A DNA stretch of 64,000 nt, taken from positions 1-64,000 of the forward strand of contig VSNH01000004.1 of NCBI GenBank assembly GCA_009774215.1. Direction: 5' to 3'. Position 1 is the first letter of the stretch. The number at the start of each line of letters is the position of its first letter. The notes beneath the pieces are model-generated. The model saw nothing but the letters and a program-made list of their open reading frames with translations. It had not been told where the DNA came from and ran no database searches. Source of the stretch: Lachnospiraceae bacterium (GTDB lineage: Bacteria > Bacillota > Clostridia > Lachnospirales > Lachnospiraceae). The translations under genes and the position numbers were made by a program. Positions 7,996-15,570 of the stretch are shown piece after piece.

Positions 7996-8780
7996 TGCCA
8001 AGCTCCGTCCAGCGTGATGACCTGACCGGTCAGATAGGAGGGCGCGTTGACGATGGAGAGCAGGAGTTCGGCGACTTCGGAGGGTTGACCAAAACGGTCA
8101 GCGGGTATTTCCGCCCGCAAAGCGGACATTTCCTCTTCCGAAAAACAGCGGTTCATGTCTGTGTCAATGACGCCGCAGGCGATGGCGTTGACCTGAATGC
8201 CGCTGGGCGCCAGCTCTTTCGCCAAGGCTTTTGTGAAGGCGTTTACGCCGCCCTTGGAGGCGGCGTAGGCCACTTCCATGGAGGCACCCGCATTGCCCCA
8301 GACGGAGGAAATATTGACGATCTGTCCGGCGTGATGTTTTAACATCATGGGGATGGCAAGGCGGCAAGTGTAGAACAGTGCATTCAGGTTGACGTCCATG
8401 AGCGACTGCCATTCTTCCGCCGTCATCTCGTGAAGCAGTCCGATGTGGGAGACGCCGGCATTGTTGACTAATAGGGTCAAGTCATCTATCTGTGAAAATG
8501 CCTCATTCACGGCCTGCATGTTTCCCATATCCGCTATAATAGGCGTACATGCGACGTTGTAGGTTTCCGACAGACGGTATGACAGCTCTGTCAACTCCTT
8601 TTCGGAGCGGCGGCAGGTGAGATACAGGCGGTAGCCTTCTTCTGCAAGAGCCTCGGCTATGGCGCGGCCGATTCCCCGGGAAGCGCCGGTTACGAGGGCG
8701 GAGCGGGGGGCAGAATCGGGAGCGGCAGCAGGCCTGTTTCCGTATGGTGCTGTGATGGTTTTGCTATCTTGTTTTTTCAT
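7989..8780 (-). CDS. SDR oxidoreductase, probable EF-P 5-aminopentanone reductase (EfpI/YmfI-like)
   Basis: NAD(P)-dependent short-chain dehydrogenase of 263 residues with the Rossmann motif TGASRGIG, the NNAG motif, and catalytic Ser (VNISSVWG) and Tyr-Lys (YAASK). The stretches SSVWGNAGASMEV and KALAKELAPSGI closely resemble Bacillus YmfI, which reduces the 5-aminopentanone group on elongation factor P. FabG-like reductases are the alternative. The N-terminal 26 residues are Pro/Ala-rich and outside the fold, so the true start may be internal. It is convergent with the MATE gene. Confidence 0.8.
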   Translation of the reverse strand: MKKQDSKTITAPYGNRPAAAPDSAPRSALVTGASRGIGRAIAEALAEEGYRLYLTCRRSEKELTELSYRLSETYNVACTPIIADMGNMQAVNEAFSQIDDLTLLVNNAGVSHIGLLHEMTAEEWQSLMDVNLNALFYTCRLAIPMMLKHHAGQIVNISSVWGNAGASMEVAYAASKGGVNAFTKALAKELAPSGIQVNAIACGVIDTDMNRCFSEEEMSALRAEIPADRFGQPSEVAELLLSIVNAPSYLTGQVITLDGAWQT

Positions 8781-8971
8781 TTTTTTGTTCTTTATTCTTG
8801 ACTTTCCTTATTCATTTTCTAATACATAGTAATGGCTAAGAGCTTTTTATTGCAATATTTGCGTTAGATATTTGAGGGAAAAAGGCTTATACTGTAAAGA
8901 GTATATTAAAAGAAGTATACTACAGATGGCAGGTAATGTCATCCGGGCGGAGAAAATAAAGTATGGCCGGA

Positions 8972-9111
8972 GTAACAGTTCAGCCTTATGCTATTCCGCG
9001 AGTGAAATCGCTCTCTATGCGATTTTGCGAGTTGTGCAAGCGCCTAAATGCGACTTTGGAGCATTTCGTGTGCATCAAACGTGACAGTGAAGCCGAAGGC
9101 TGAACTGTTAC
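8972..9111. repeat. MITE-like GTAACAGTTCAGCC repeat, copy A
   Basis: A 140-base element bounded by GTAACAGTTCAGCC and GGCTGAACTGTTAC. It is about 90 percent identical to copy B (12116-12255), including the core segments CTATTCCGCGAGT, TATGCGATTTTGCGAGTTG and TGCGACTTTGGAGCATTT. No protein is encoded. It sits in the 420-base gap (8781-9200) between the divergent SDR and trxB-like genes. A partial right end is repeated at 9123-9153. Confidence 0.75.
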
Positions 9112-9122
9112 TGGCCGGATTC

Positions 9123-9153
9123 TTTCACAGAGAAACCGAAGGCTGAAATGTTA
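9123..9153. repeat. Partial right end of the GTAACAG repeat
   Basis: CAGAGAAACCGAAGGCTGAAATGTTAC repeats the right terminus of copy A immediately downstream of it, with two differences. It is probably a second, truncated insertion. Confidence 0.5.
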
Positions 9154-9200
9154 CGGATATGGAGTTGTTGCGGAAATGTAAGAGAGGAGTGCGGAAACTT

Positions 9201-10118
9201 ATGTATGATCTTATTATTGTTGGAGCGGGGCCGGCCGGTTTGTCGGCGGCAGTTTACGGCAGGCGCGCCGGGCTTGACCTTATTGTAATAGAACAGAAGC
9301 CCATGGGCGGCGGGCAGGTGCTTGACACTTACGAGGTGGACAATTATCTGGGGCTTCCCGGCATCAACGGGTTCGATCTGGCGCAGAAATTCCGCAGTCA
9401 CGCGGACGGGCTCGGCGCGGTCTTTAAGAGCGGACGGGTGACTGCGGTTCGGGACGAGGGAGAGAAAAAAGTGGTGGAAACCGCGGACGGCAAGTCTTAT
9501 GAGGCGCGGACGCTGATCTTGGCGGGCGGCGCGGAACACGCGAAGCTGGATGTGCCGGGAGAGGAGGCGTACAGGGGACAGGGCGTGTCCTACTGCGCCA
9601 CCTGTGACGGCGCGTTTTTTAAGAAGAGAGACGTGGCGGTCGTGGGCGGCGGCGACGTGGCGGTGGAGGATGCCGTCTATCTCTCCAGATTCTGCCGCAA
9701 GGTGTATCTGATCCACAGGAGAGACAGCTTGCGGGCGGCAAAGAGTTTACAGGACAAGCTGTTTTCCTGCGAGAATGCGGAAGTGATTTGGAACAGCACC
9801 CTGCAGGAGATACGGGGAAGCGACCTGGTAGAAGGCATATGCATCCGCGAAAAAGGAGGGGAGACGGAGCGGAAGCTTGCGGTGGACGGCGTCTTTATCG
9901 CGGTGGGGATGCGTCCGAAAACGGAGCACTACCGTGAGCTGATAGCATGTGACGAGGGCGGTTATCTCATTGCGGGGGAAGACTGCGCCACCAGTGTTCC
10001 TGGCATCTTTGCGGCGGGGGATATCCGCACAAAGGCGCTCCGTCAGATCGTGACGGCAGTCTCCGACGGGGCGTGCGCGGTGGCTTCGGCGGAGAAATAT
10101 TTAATTTCCCGCCAGTAA
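9201..10118 (+). CDS. Thioredoxin reductase-like FAD/NAD(P)H oxidoreductase
   Basis: Flavoprotein of 305 residues with an FAD-binding GAGPAGLSAAVY motif at the N-terminus, the redox-active pair C132-x-x-C135 (CATC), the NAD(P)H motif VGGGDVAVEDA and the C-terminal GIFAAGDI. This is the TrxB layout: electrons pass from NAD(P)H through FAD to the disulfide of thioredoxin. ATG 9201 is chosen over 9159 because AGAGAGGAG precedes it. No thioredoxin gene is adjacent. Confidence 0.9.
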   Translation: MYDLIIVGAGPAGLSAAVYGRRAGLDLIVIEQKPMGGGQVLDTYEVDNYLGLPGINGFDLAQKFRSHADGLGAVFKSGRVTAVRDEGEKKVVETADGKSYEARTLILAGGAEHAKLDVPGEEAYRGQGVSYCATCDGAFFKKRDVAVVGGGDVAVEDAVYLSRFCRKVYLIHRRDSLRAAKSLQDKLFSCENAEVIWNSTLQEIRGSDLVEGICIREKGGETERKLAVDGVFIAVGMRPKTEHYRELIACDEGGYLIAGEDCATSVPGIFAAGDIRTKALRQIVTAVSDGACAVASAEKYLISRQ

Positions 10119-10268
10119 TCATTACAAAAGTATTACGAAGCAATTTCAGGTAAAATATGCCATGATTTGACATGAGTTTCACACCTCAAACACTGAAAAA
10201 TCGGGCTTTTTGTGAGAAAGGCACAATAACTTGCGTATGAGTGTGCGTTTTGATGGTAGATGCTGTGG

Positions 10269-10297
10269 TTGACAAAACGTTTATTCAATGCTATATT
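10269..10297 (+). promoter_or_regulatory. Sigma-A promoter of the NlpC/P60 gene
   Basis: TTGACA (10269-10274), a 17-base spacer and TATATT (10292-10297), about 43 bases ahead of the ATG. Confidence 0.7.
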
Positions 10298-10339
10298 ATA
10301 GCCAGATGTAACAATTCTGTAACAAATGAGGTGTTTTTT

Positions 10340-11686
10340 ATGAACAAAAACAGACTGAAATGGACAGCATGTGCATTGGCGGCAGTGGTCGGATTTGGCG
10401 GCACGGGAATTGAGGCAAATGCCACAGGGAATGTGGGAAGCGTTCTGCCCTCGGCAGGAATAGAGTTTTCCCTTCAGGATGAGGAGAAGTCCACTGCGTT
10501 ATCTGCTTTAAAGGAAGAATCTGACAAGGAAGCGGCGGAGCAGGAAGAAAACAGCGCAGAGAACGCTTCGTCAGAGTTTGAAAATGAAGGTATCAGCGTC
10601 GGAAGCGTCCAGGTGGGCGGGTTTTCCGATCTTGCCAGCGCATCTGATAAGGTGAGCAAAGCGCCTGAAAAGAAGATTGCGGATACAATTGTGGTCAGTG
10701 AGGGCTACACAAAGGATCTGAAGGCGGCGGCGGGCAGCGGTCTGTCTGAGGAGGAAGAGAGCTTTAAGAATCTGGTGATTGCCAGAGTGAATGATTATGT
10801 GAATGTGCGTGATATCCCCAGCGAGGATGGCGAGATCGTCGGCAAACTTTACAATAAGTCCGTCGGCAGCTATATCGAGGAGGAGGACGGCTGGTATAAG
10901 ATCAGTTCAGGCTCTGTAGAGGGATATGTGAAGGGTGAATATTGTGTGACCGGTGACGAAGCCGTCGATTATGCGAAGGAAGTGGGAACCCGTATCGCGA
11001 CCGTTACGACTACGACCTTGAAGGTGCGCGAGCAGCCCGGTCTGGAGGAAACAGTTCTCGGTCTGGTTCCGATCGAGGATGAACTGATTGTCACGGAGGA
11101 ACTGGACGGCTGGGTTAAGGTAAACATCGAGGAAGGTGACGGTTATGTTTCGTTGGATTACGTTACCCTTTCCACGGAGTTTGTGAAGGCCGAGTCTGTA
11201 GCCGAGGAGAAGGCCAGACTGGCCAAGGAGGAAGAGGCGAGAAAGGCGGCGCAGGCTGCGGCTAAAAAGAAAACTTCCGAAAATGCGGCATCCGGCAGTA
11301 AAGTTGAGGAAGGCGGCAAGACTTATGCGAACCCGACAGGCAGCTCCGGATCCGATGTGGTACAGTTTGCGAGACAGTTCGTGGGTAATCCCTACGTGTA
11401 CGGCGGCACCAGCCTGACCAACGGTGCGGACTGCTCCGGGTTTGTCATGAGCGTGTACAAGAATTTTGGCGTAAACCTACCTCATTCATCGGCGGCAGAC
11501 AGAAGCGTGGGCGCGGCGGTGAACGGCCTGGAAAACGCGCAGCCCGGCGATATCATCTGCTACTCGGGTCATGTGGGAATTTACGCAGGCAACGGCCAGA
11601 TCGTGCATGCGTCTACATCCAGAACAGGTATTATCGAATCCAGCGCAACCTACCGTTCGATTCTTTCCATCAGAAGAATCCTTTAA
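10340..11686 (+). CDS. Secreted SH3b-SH3b-NlpC/P60 peptidoglycan hydrolase
   Basis: Cell-wall hydrolase of 448 residues, probably a gamma-D-Glu-diamino acid endopeptidase. It has a signal peptide (MNKNRLKW then a hydrophobic core, cleavage near ANA at 26-28), an acidic linker, two bacterial SH3 domains (about 148-200 and 217-276), an Ala/Lys/Glu-rich coiled linker and a C-terminal NlpC/P60 domain (about 335-448). Catalytic Cys365 is in NGADCSGF and His411 in SGHVGIYAG. ATG 10340 is preferred over 10241 because it follows GAGGTG and starts the signal peptide. It has its own promoter. Confidence 0.93.
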   Translation: MNKNRLKWTACALAAVVGFGGTGIEANATGNVGSVLPSAGIEFSLQDEEKSTALSALKEESDKEAAEQEENSAENASSEFENEGISVGSVQVGGFSDLASASDKVSKAPEKKIADTIVVSEGYTKDLKAAAGSGLSEEEESFKNLVIARVNDYVNVRDIPSEDGEIVGKLYNKSVGSYIEEEDGWYKISSGSVEGYVKGEYCVTGDEAVDYAKEVGTRIATVTTTTLKVREQPGLEETVLGLVPIEDELIVTEELDGWVKVNIEEGDGYVSLDYVTLSTEFVKAESVAEEKARLAKEEEARKAAQAAAKKKTSENAASGSKVEEGGKTYANPTGSSGSDVVQFARQFVGNPYVYGGTSLTNGADCSGFVMSVYKNFGVNLPHSSAADRSVGAAVNGLENAQPGDIICYSGHVGIYAGNGQIVHASTSRTGIIESSATYRSILSIRRIL

Positions 11687-11727
11687 GAAAAAGCTGCGCG
11701 GCGGTACAGACAGAATACGATTATATG

Positions 11728-11760
11728 GCGGGAGATGTTCCATCGGGGCATCTCCCGTTC
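11728..11760 (+). terminator. Possible terminator after the NlpC/P60 gene
   Basis: CGGGAGATG / CATCTCCCG is a perfect 9-bp stem, but only a short T-poor tail (TTCTG) follows, so termination efficiency is uncertain. Confidence 0.4.
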
Positions 11761-12114
11761 TGCGCGCACACTCGATTTGTATACAGTGCACAAAGATTTT
11801 GGAGATCGCGGAATAGCGAATATGCGGTAAATGCGACTTATGCACATAAAAAGAGCGGGATTTCAGCATAAAATGGTTTTATACACGGCTTATCCACCAT
11901 ATCCACAGCTTTTTGACCGGGTCGATCATTCTATTTATAAAACGAAAGAAACGTATGTTTTGTGAATATTGCAACTATTCAGCCTTTGCAGCAAGTGCAA
12001 AGGCCTGGGCTGAACTGACTGTTACCTGAATTTCTTGTGATTGGGAGCAAAATATTGCAATAAAGGAGGTGGATATGCTATACTGTTCACATAAGCTGTA
12101 CATAGCAGCTTATA
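11761..12114. other. Gene-free stretch with a GTAACAG-family relic and a promoter
   Basis: No supportable gene lies between the NlpC/P60 gene and copy B of the repeat. From 11978 to 12025 there is a diverged relative of the repeat family (TTCAGCC ... GGCTGAA plus a GTTAC end). TTGCAA (12055-12060), an 18-base spacer and TATACT (12079-12084) form a plausible promoter for the hpf gene. Confidence 0.45.
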
Positions 12115-12115
12115 A

Positions 12116-12255
12116 GTAACAGTTCAGCCTTGCACTATTCCGCGAGTAAAATTGCTCCGTATGCGATTTTGCGAGTTGTGCAAGCGCCAAAATGCGACTT
12201 TGGAGCATTTTGTGTGCATCAGGCGTGACAGTGAAGCCGAAGGCTGAACTGCTAC
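12116..12255. repeat. MITE-like GTAACAGTTCAGCC repeat, copy B
   Basis: Second full copy of the element described at 8972-9111, with ends GTAACAGTTCAGCC and GGCTGAACTGCTAC. It ends 33 bases before the hpf start, so it lies in that gene's mRNA leader if the promoter at 12055-12084 is used. Confidence 0.75.
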
Positions 12256-12288
12256 GATTATAACTCCAACTGGAAGGGGATGAGTGAT

Positions 12289-12816
12289 ATGAAATTTAAT
12301 ATTGTCGGAAAAAATATCGAGGTAACAGAAGGATTGCGGACAGCGGTAGAGGACAAGATCGGTAAGCTGGAAAAGTTTTTTACAGAGGATACAGAGGTGC
12401 ATGTGACTCTCAGCGTAGAGAAGGATCGCCAGAAGATTGAAGTGACGATTCCCGTGAAGGGTAATATCATCCGTTCAGAGCAGGTCAGCAGCGACATGTA
12501 CGTTTCGATTGATCTGGTGGAGGAGATTATCGAGAGACAGCTTAAGAAATATAAGAACAAGCTGGTAGACAAGAAACAGGGAGCCGGTTATTTCCGTCAG
12601 GAGTTCATCGACAAAGATTATATGGATGAGGAGGAAGTGCAGATCATCCGCACGAAGAAGTTTGACATCAAGCCCATGTATCCCGAGGATGCCTGTGTGC
12701 AGATGGAGCTTCTGGGCCACAATTTCTTTGTGTTCTGCAATGCGGAGACGGATCAGGTGAACGTGGTTTATAAGAGAAAGGGAAACACCTACGGGCTGAT
12801 CGAGCCTGAATTTTAA
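12289..12816 (+). CDS. hpf: Ribosome hibernation-promoting factor, long form
   Basis: Binds the 30S decoding centre and pairs ribosomes into inactive 100S dimers in stationary phase. The 175 residues comprise an N-terminal S30AE domain (about 1-100, with MKFNIVGKN and HVTLSVEKDRQKIEVTIPVKG) and the C-terminal dimerisation domain (IIRTKKFDIKPMYPEDACVQMELLGHNFF) that defines the long form. ATG 12289 is nine bases after GGAAGGGG; ATG 12280 is too close to it. It is monocistronic, with a terminator downstream. Confidence 0.94.
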   Translation: MKFNIVGKNIEVTEGLRTAVEDKIGKLEKFFTEDTEVHVTLSVEKDRQKIEVTIPVKGNIIRSEQVSSDMYVSIDLVEEIIERQLKKYKNKLVDKKQGAGYFRQEFIDKDYMDEEEVQIIRTKKFDIKPMYPEDACVQMELLGHNFFVFCNAETDQVNVVYKRKGNTYGLIEPEF

Positions 12817-12829
12817 AACGGTTTATACT

Positions 12830-12866
12830 GACGGCAGGGCGGAGCAATCTTCCCTGCCGTCTTGTG
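12830..12866 (+). terminator. Terminator after hpf
   Basis: GACGGCAGGG / CCCTGCCGTC stem of 10 bp followed by a TTGTGCGTTT tail. It may serve the convergent gene as well. Confidence 0.65.
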
Positions 12867-12894
12867 CGTTTAAGCAGAGTCAGAAAGCCTTAGC

Positions 12895-13242
12895 TCAGAA
12901 TTTCCGATACATGGTCAGCTTTACACGGTCTGCGCCGAGTTCTATTTTCGCGCGGTCTATCATCATGCCGACTAGGAGAAGCTGGCTGGTTTCGCCGGGG
13001 TCGCCGCTGCCGGCAAGCTCCCAGTAGATATCGCCCATGCCGTCGTTTTTCTGTCCGTTCAGATAGTGATCCAGCTGGGAAAGCTTGTCTGCGAAGGTCG
13101 GATGAAAGTCTGCTTCCAGACGAATTGTGACTTCATTCTCCTTCCGCTCGATCCGGGTGTCGATATAGGACGCCTCCAGTGCAAAGAAAAACATGGTCAG
13201 TTCTTCAACGATCTTAGCGGTCTTTTTTTCTTCATGTGTCAT
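12895..13242 (-). CDS. Conserved hypothetical protein
   Basis: 115 residues, acidic and soluble, with alternating charged strands (IDTRIERKENEVTIRLEADFHP) and a C-terminal ELGADRVKLTMYRKF. I do not recognise a family. The start MTHEEKK at 13242 is chosen because GGAG lies seven bases upstream. It precedes hpf convergently and follows the DUF1576 gene on the same strand with a 42-base gap, so the two may be cotranscribed. Confidence 0.65.
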   Translation of the reverse strand: MTHEEKKTAKIVEELTMFFFALEASYIDTRIERKENEVTIRLEADFHPTFADKLSQLDHYLNGQKNDGMGDIYWELAGSGDPGETSQLLLVGMMIDRAKIELGADRVKLTMYRKF

Positions 13243-13283
13243 GGTAATCTCCATTCCGCGCAAAATCTGCGCTGTCGTTAGTT

Positions 13284-14570
13284 TCAGTGTCTGTTTTTTT
13301 GCTCTTTCTGAGTCTGAAATCCTTTGATAAAACTTTCCAGTGTCGGTACGAGCACAATGGCAACCAGACCGGTGGAGAAGCCGTTATTGTATAAATTTAA
13401 TCCGCCGTAGAGGGAGGAGGAGCATACCACAACCGCGGCGTGCAGCATACCGGCGATGATTCCGGCGAGGATGCCGAACTGCCCGGCAATGGGGGCCAGT
13501 CCGATGGCAAAAACGGCGCCCATCTGGATGCCCGGCGTGGTGGGCTGCATGTGGTTGATAAAAGTAGAAAGAAAGACGCCCGCCAGTATCGGCAGATAAT
13601 TTTTGGCATGACCGCCGAAGGCGGCAAAGCCAAACGCTGTCAGAATCGCGCCCACCACGGGGCCGGACAGATCGCCGCCGATCAGCACGATATAAGTGGT
13701 GCACAAAATACCTATGATCCCCATGTTGACCAGAGTAGCCGGCGCGCCGTCCATCAAAACGAAATCCGCGACTGCGCGGCCGGGGTGGCGCATCAGCCTG
13801 AGTAGAGAATGCATACAGCTTCTGTCCATGTAAAGCCCGAAAAGCAGAGCTGCCGCAAAGTACAGGTACAGACTGGCGAGCAGCCAGGAAGGGCGGCCGT
13901 AACTCCAGATGAATACATTGTTGCTTTCCAGACCGAAGGACTGCAGGACACACATCATGACAAAGGCGAAAAGGCCGCCGGCAAATCCCATGTTAAAAAG
14001 ATTGTATCCCATATGCATGGAGGCGGTATGTACGGAGAGCGGCGGCAGCACAAAACCTGCAAAGACGCCGACGGTTACGGCAATTGCCAGATTGACGGCA
14101 AAGGAGAATGGCAGCATGTAGACAAGCTCTGTTACCATGGGCGCCAGACAGGAACCGAAGAGGGCCGTGTAAATATAGCGGTTCATGCCTGCGCCGTGAA
14201 ACCTTGCGTAGAGCCAGGTCCCAAGCAGCATGGGCAGGACGTTCACAGGGTTTTTGCCGAAGAGTGCAAACCCCGCATTGATAAAGAGAACCGCCATGGT
14301 GAGTCCGGTAAAGGGGAGTTTCAGCAGGCGGATCAGAAGAATGGCCAGACTCAGTATCATCCCCGCATTGAAGAAGGCGGCGCCGAACCCGGCAAGCTCG
14401 AAATAGTCCGTGACAAGGGCGTCCCTTGTAAGCGCGATGGTAACCAGACCGCGAAGAAGTTCTCCCGGCGGAGCCAGAAAAAAGGCGGCTGTGAACAGGA
14501 GCAGGGCTGTTGCAATGCTGAAGACGAACATTTCCCTTCCCTCCAGCGCGTTTCTGATTTTTTCAGTCAT
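13284..14570 (-). CDS. DUF1576 family membrane protein
   Basis: 428 residues with about 10-12 hydrophobic helices (for example MFVFSIATALLLFTAAFFLA and AVLFINAGFALFGKNPVNVL) and glycine-rich re-entrant-looking segments (AFGFAAFGGHAKN, GLAPIAGQFGILAGIIAGML). This matches the DUF1576 family of Clostridia, which has no established function; a transporter or channel role is an inference from topology. It is divergent from the M23 peptidase gene. Confidence 0.8.
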   Translation of the reverse strand: MTEKIRNALEGREMFVFSIATALLLFTAAFFLAPPGELLRGLVTIALTRDALVTDYFELAGFGAAFFNAGMILSLAILLIRLLKLPFTGLTMAVLFINAGFALFGKNPVNVLPMLLGTWLYARFHGAGMNRYIYTALFGSCLAPMVTELVYMLPFSFAVNLAIAVTVGVFAGFVLPPLSVHTASMHMGYNLFNMGFAGGLFAFVMMCVLQSFGLESNNVFIWSYGRPSWLLASLYLYFAAALLFGLYMDRSCMHSLLRLMRHPGRAVADFVLMDGAPATLVNMGIIGILCTTYIVLIGGDLSGPVVGAILTAFGFAAFGGHAKNYLPILAGVFLSTFINHMQPTTPGIQMGAVFAIGLAPIAGQFGILAGIIAGMLHAAVVVCSSSLYGGLNLYNNGFSTGLVAIVLVPTLESFIKGFQTQKEQKNRH

Positions 14571-14723
14571 AGGCAGAGCCTCCCATCAACGAATCAAGTA
14601 TACTCCTATCATAACAAGATATGCGGCGGGGGACAATGTGATATTTCTGATATTTGCCCGCTGCGGGCAATTTCGACAGCAGGCTTCTGACATAACGGAA
14701 TTTTGCGTTACATATGATAGAGT
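14571..14723. other. Divergent intergenic region, no gene seen
   Basis: The space between the DUF1576 gene and the M23 gene (14571-14871) has no supportable coding frame. Its right half is filled by palindromic element copy 2, so promoters for both genes must lie in or beside the repeat. Confidence 0.4.
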
Positions 14724-14825
14724 GAGAAATGCGAAAAGTACTTCTAAAGACGTCTCGCCATAGGACGAGACGCCAAGAAGTACTAAGTTTTGCATAGGAG
14801 AATGCCAAAATACGGCATTCTCCGC
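14724..14825 (+). repeat. Nested palindromic element, copy 2
   Basis: GAGAAATGCGAAAAGTACTT begins an element of about 102 bases homologous to the complement of 7888-7995. Stems are ATGCGAAA/TTTTGCAT, AGTACTTCT/AGAAGTACT and CGTCTCG/CGAGACG, then GAGAATGCC/GGCATTCTC. Most differences from copy 1 keep the pairing. Confidence 0.7.
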
Positions 14826-14871
14826 ACGGATTAGAGATGTTGATTTGAGATGAAGAATCGTGGAGGCGGGC

Positions 14872-15570
14872 ATGAGACATAGCGGGAGATGGGAACGCGG
14901 ATGGGGCAAAGCGGTTGTAAGGGCAGGAGCGATTGTGCTGCTTGTCTTTGGCTGCGTATGTATGGCGGGAGAACTGCTCGGGAGATGGCAGACACCCGCC
15001 GAACCGGAGAGTGGAAGCAGTGCAAACGGGCAGGCGGTGGAAGTGACTGCGGACGGAAATTACATCAAGTGGGTGGAGTTTCATGTCACGAACGAAGCGA
15101 TGGCGGCGGCATATGATTTGGATGTGGACAGCTACCGGGATGAGATACACATAAACTGGATTGAGCTTTTGGCTTACGTGGGGGCAAAGACCGGAGGAAA
15201 GTTTGATAAAAACAGTGTCAGGAAAATAGAGGAAGTGGCGGAAAAGCTGAAAAGCGGCGACAGCACGATGGAGGAGCTGACGAAAGATATGGAATATTAC
15301 GACTATTATCTGGAGGCGTATACCGCAGTGCTCGGCGGCATGATGGGGGAATTTACGCTGGACGGCAAACACGTCTACGGGCTGAAGGCGTTTTCGCCCA
15401 TCGCAAAAGGGTTCGACTACAGCCATTATGATGATTTCGGATCTTCCCGCAGCTACGGCTACGCGAGACCCCATCTGGGACACGACATGATGGGGCAGAT
15501 CGGTACGCCGATGGGAATAAAATATAGAGCCTGTGCATCAAAAAATGATGCGCAGGCTTTTATCTTCTAA
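14872..15570 (+). pseudogene. M23 family metallopeptidase, 5' part (interrupted by the prophage)
   Basis: Membrane-anchored peptidoglycan peptidase fragment. It has a basic N-terminus with one membrane helix (VVRAGAIVLLVFGCVCMAG), a helical linker domain (about residues 45-175) and the beginning of an M23 domain up to the first zinc-ligand motif (RPHLGHDMMGQIGTP). Genuine peptidase sequence ends at the attL core (15499-15512). The last 19 or so residues before the TAA at 15568 are phage DNA. The missing half, with the second zinc motif HLHWG, is at 62129-62597 in the compatible frame. ATG 14872 follows GGAGG. Confidence 0.85.
15499..15512. other. attL core
   Basis: ATCGGTACGCCGAT. The left side is peptidase coding sequence, the right side prophage. 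It differs from the attR core only by T/C at the sixth base, which places strand exchange to the right of 15504, most simply at the central AC (15505-15506). Confidence 0.75.

Noticed and set aside
8872..9084. Plus-strand frame of 70 codons
   Set aside because: It runs through repeat copy A and has no RBS; the same repeat sequence at 12116 has no comparable frame.
11487..11869. Minus-strand open frame over the NlpC/P60 3' end
   Set aside because: Antisense shadow of a well-supported gene, with no homology recognised.
13809..14690. Long plus-strand open frame of 293 codons
   Set aside because: It is the antisense shadow of the DUF1576 gene, has a His/Gln/Lys-biased composition, and the minus-strand frame has clear membrane-protein structure.
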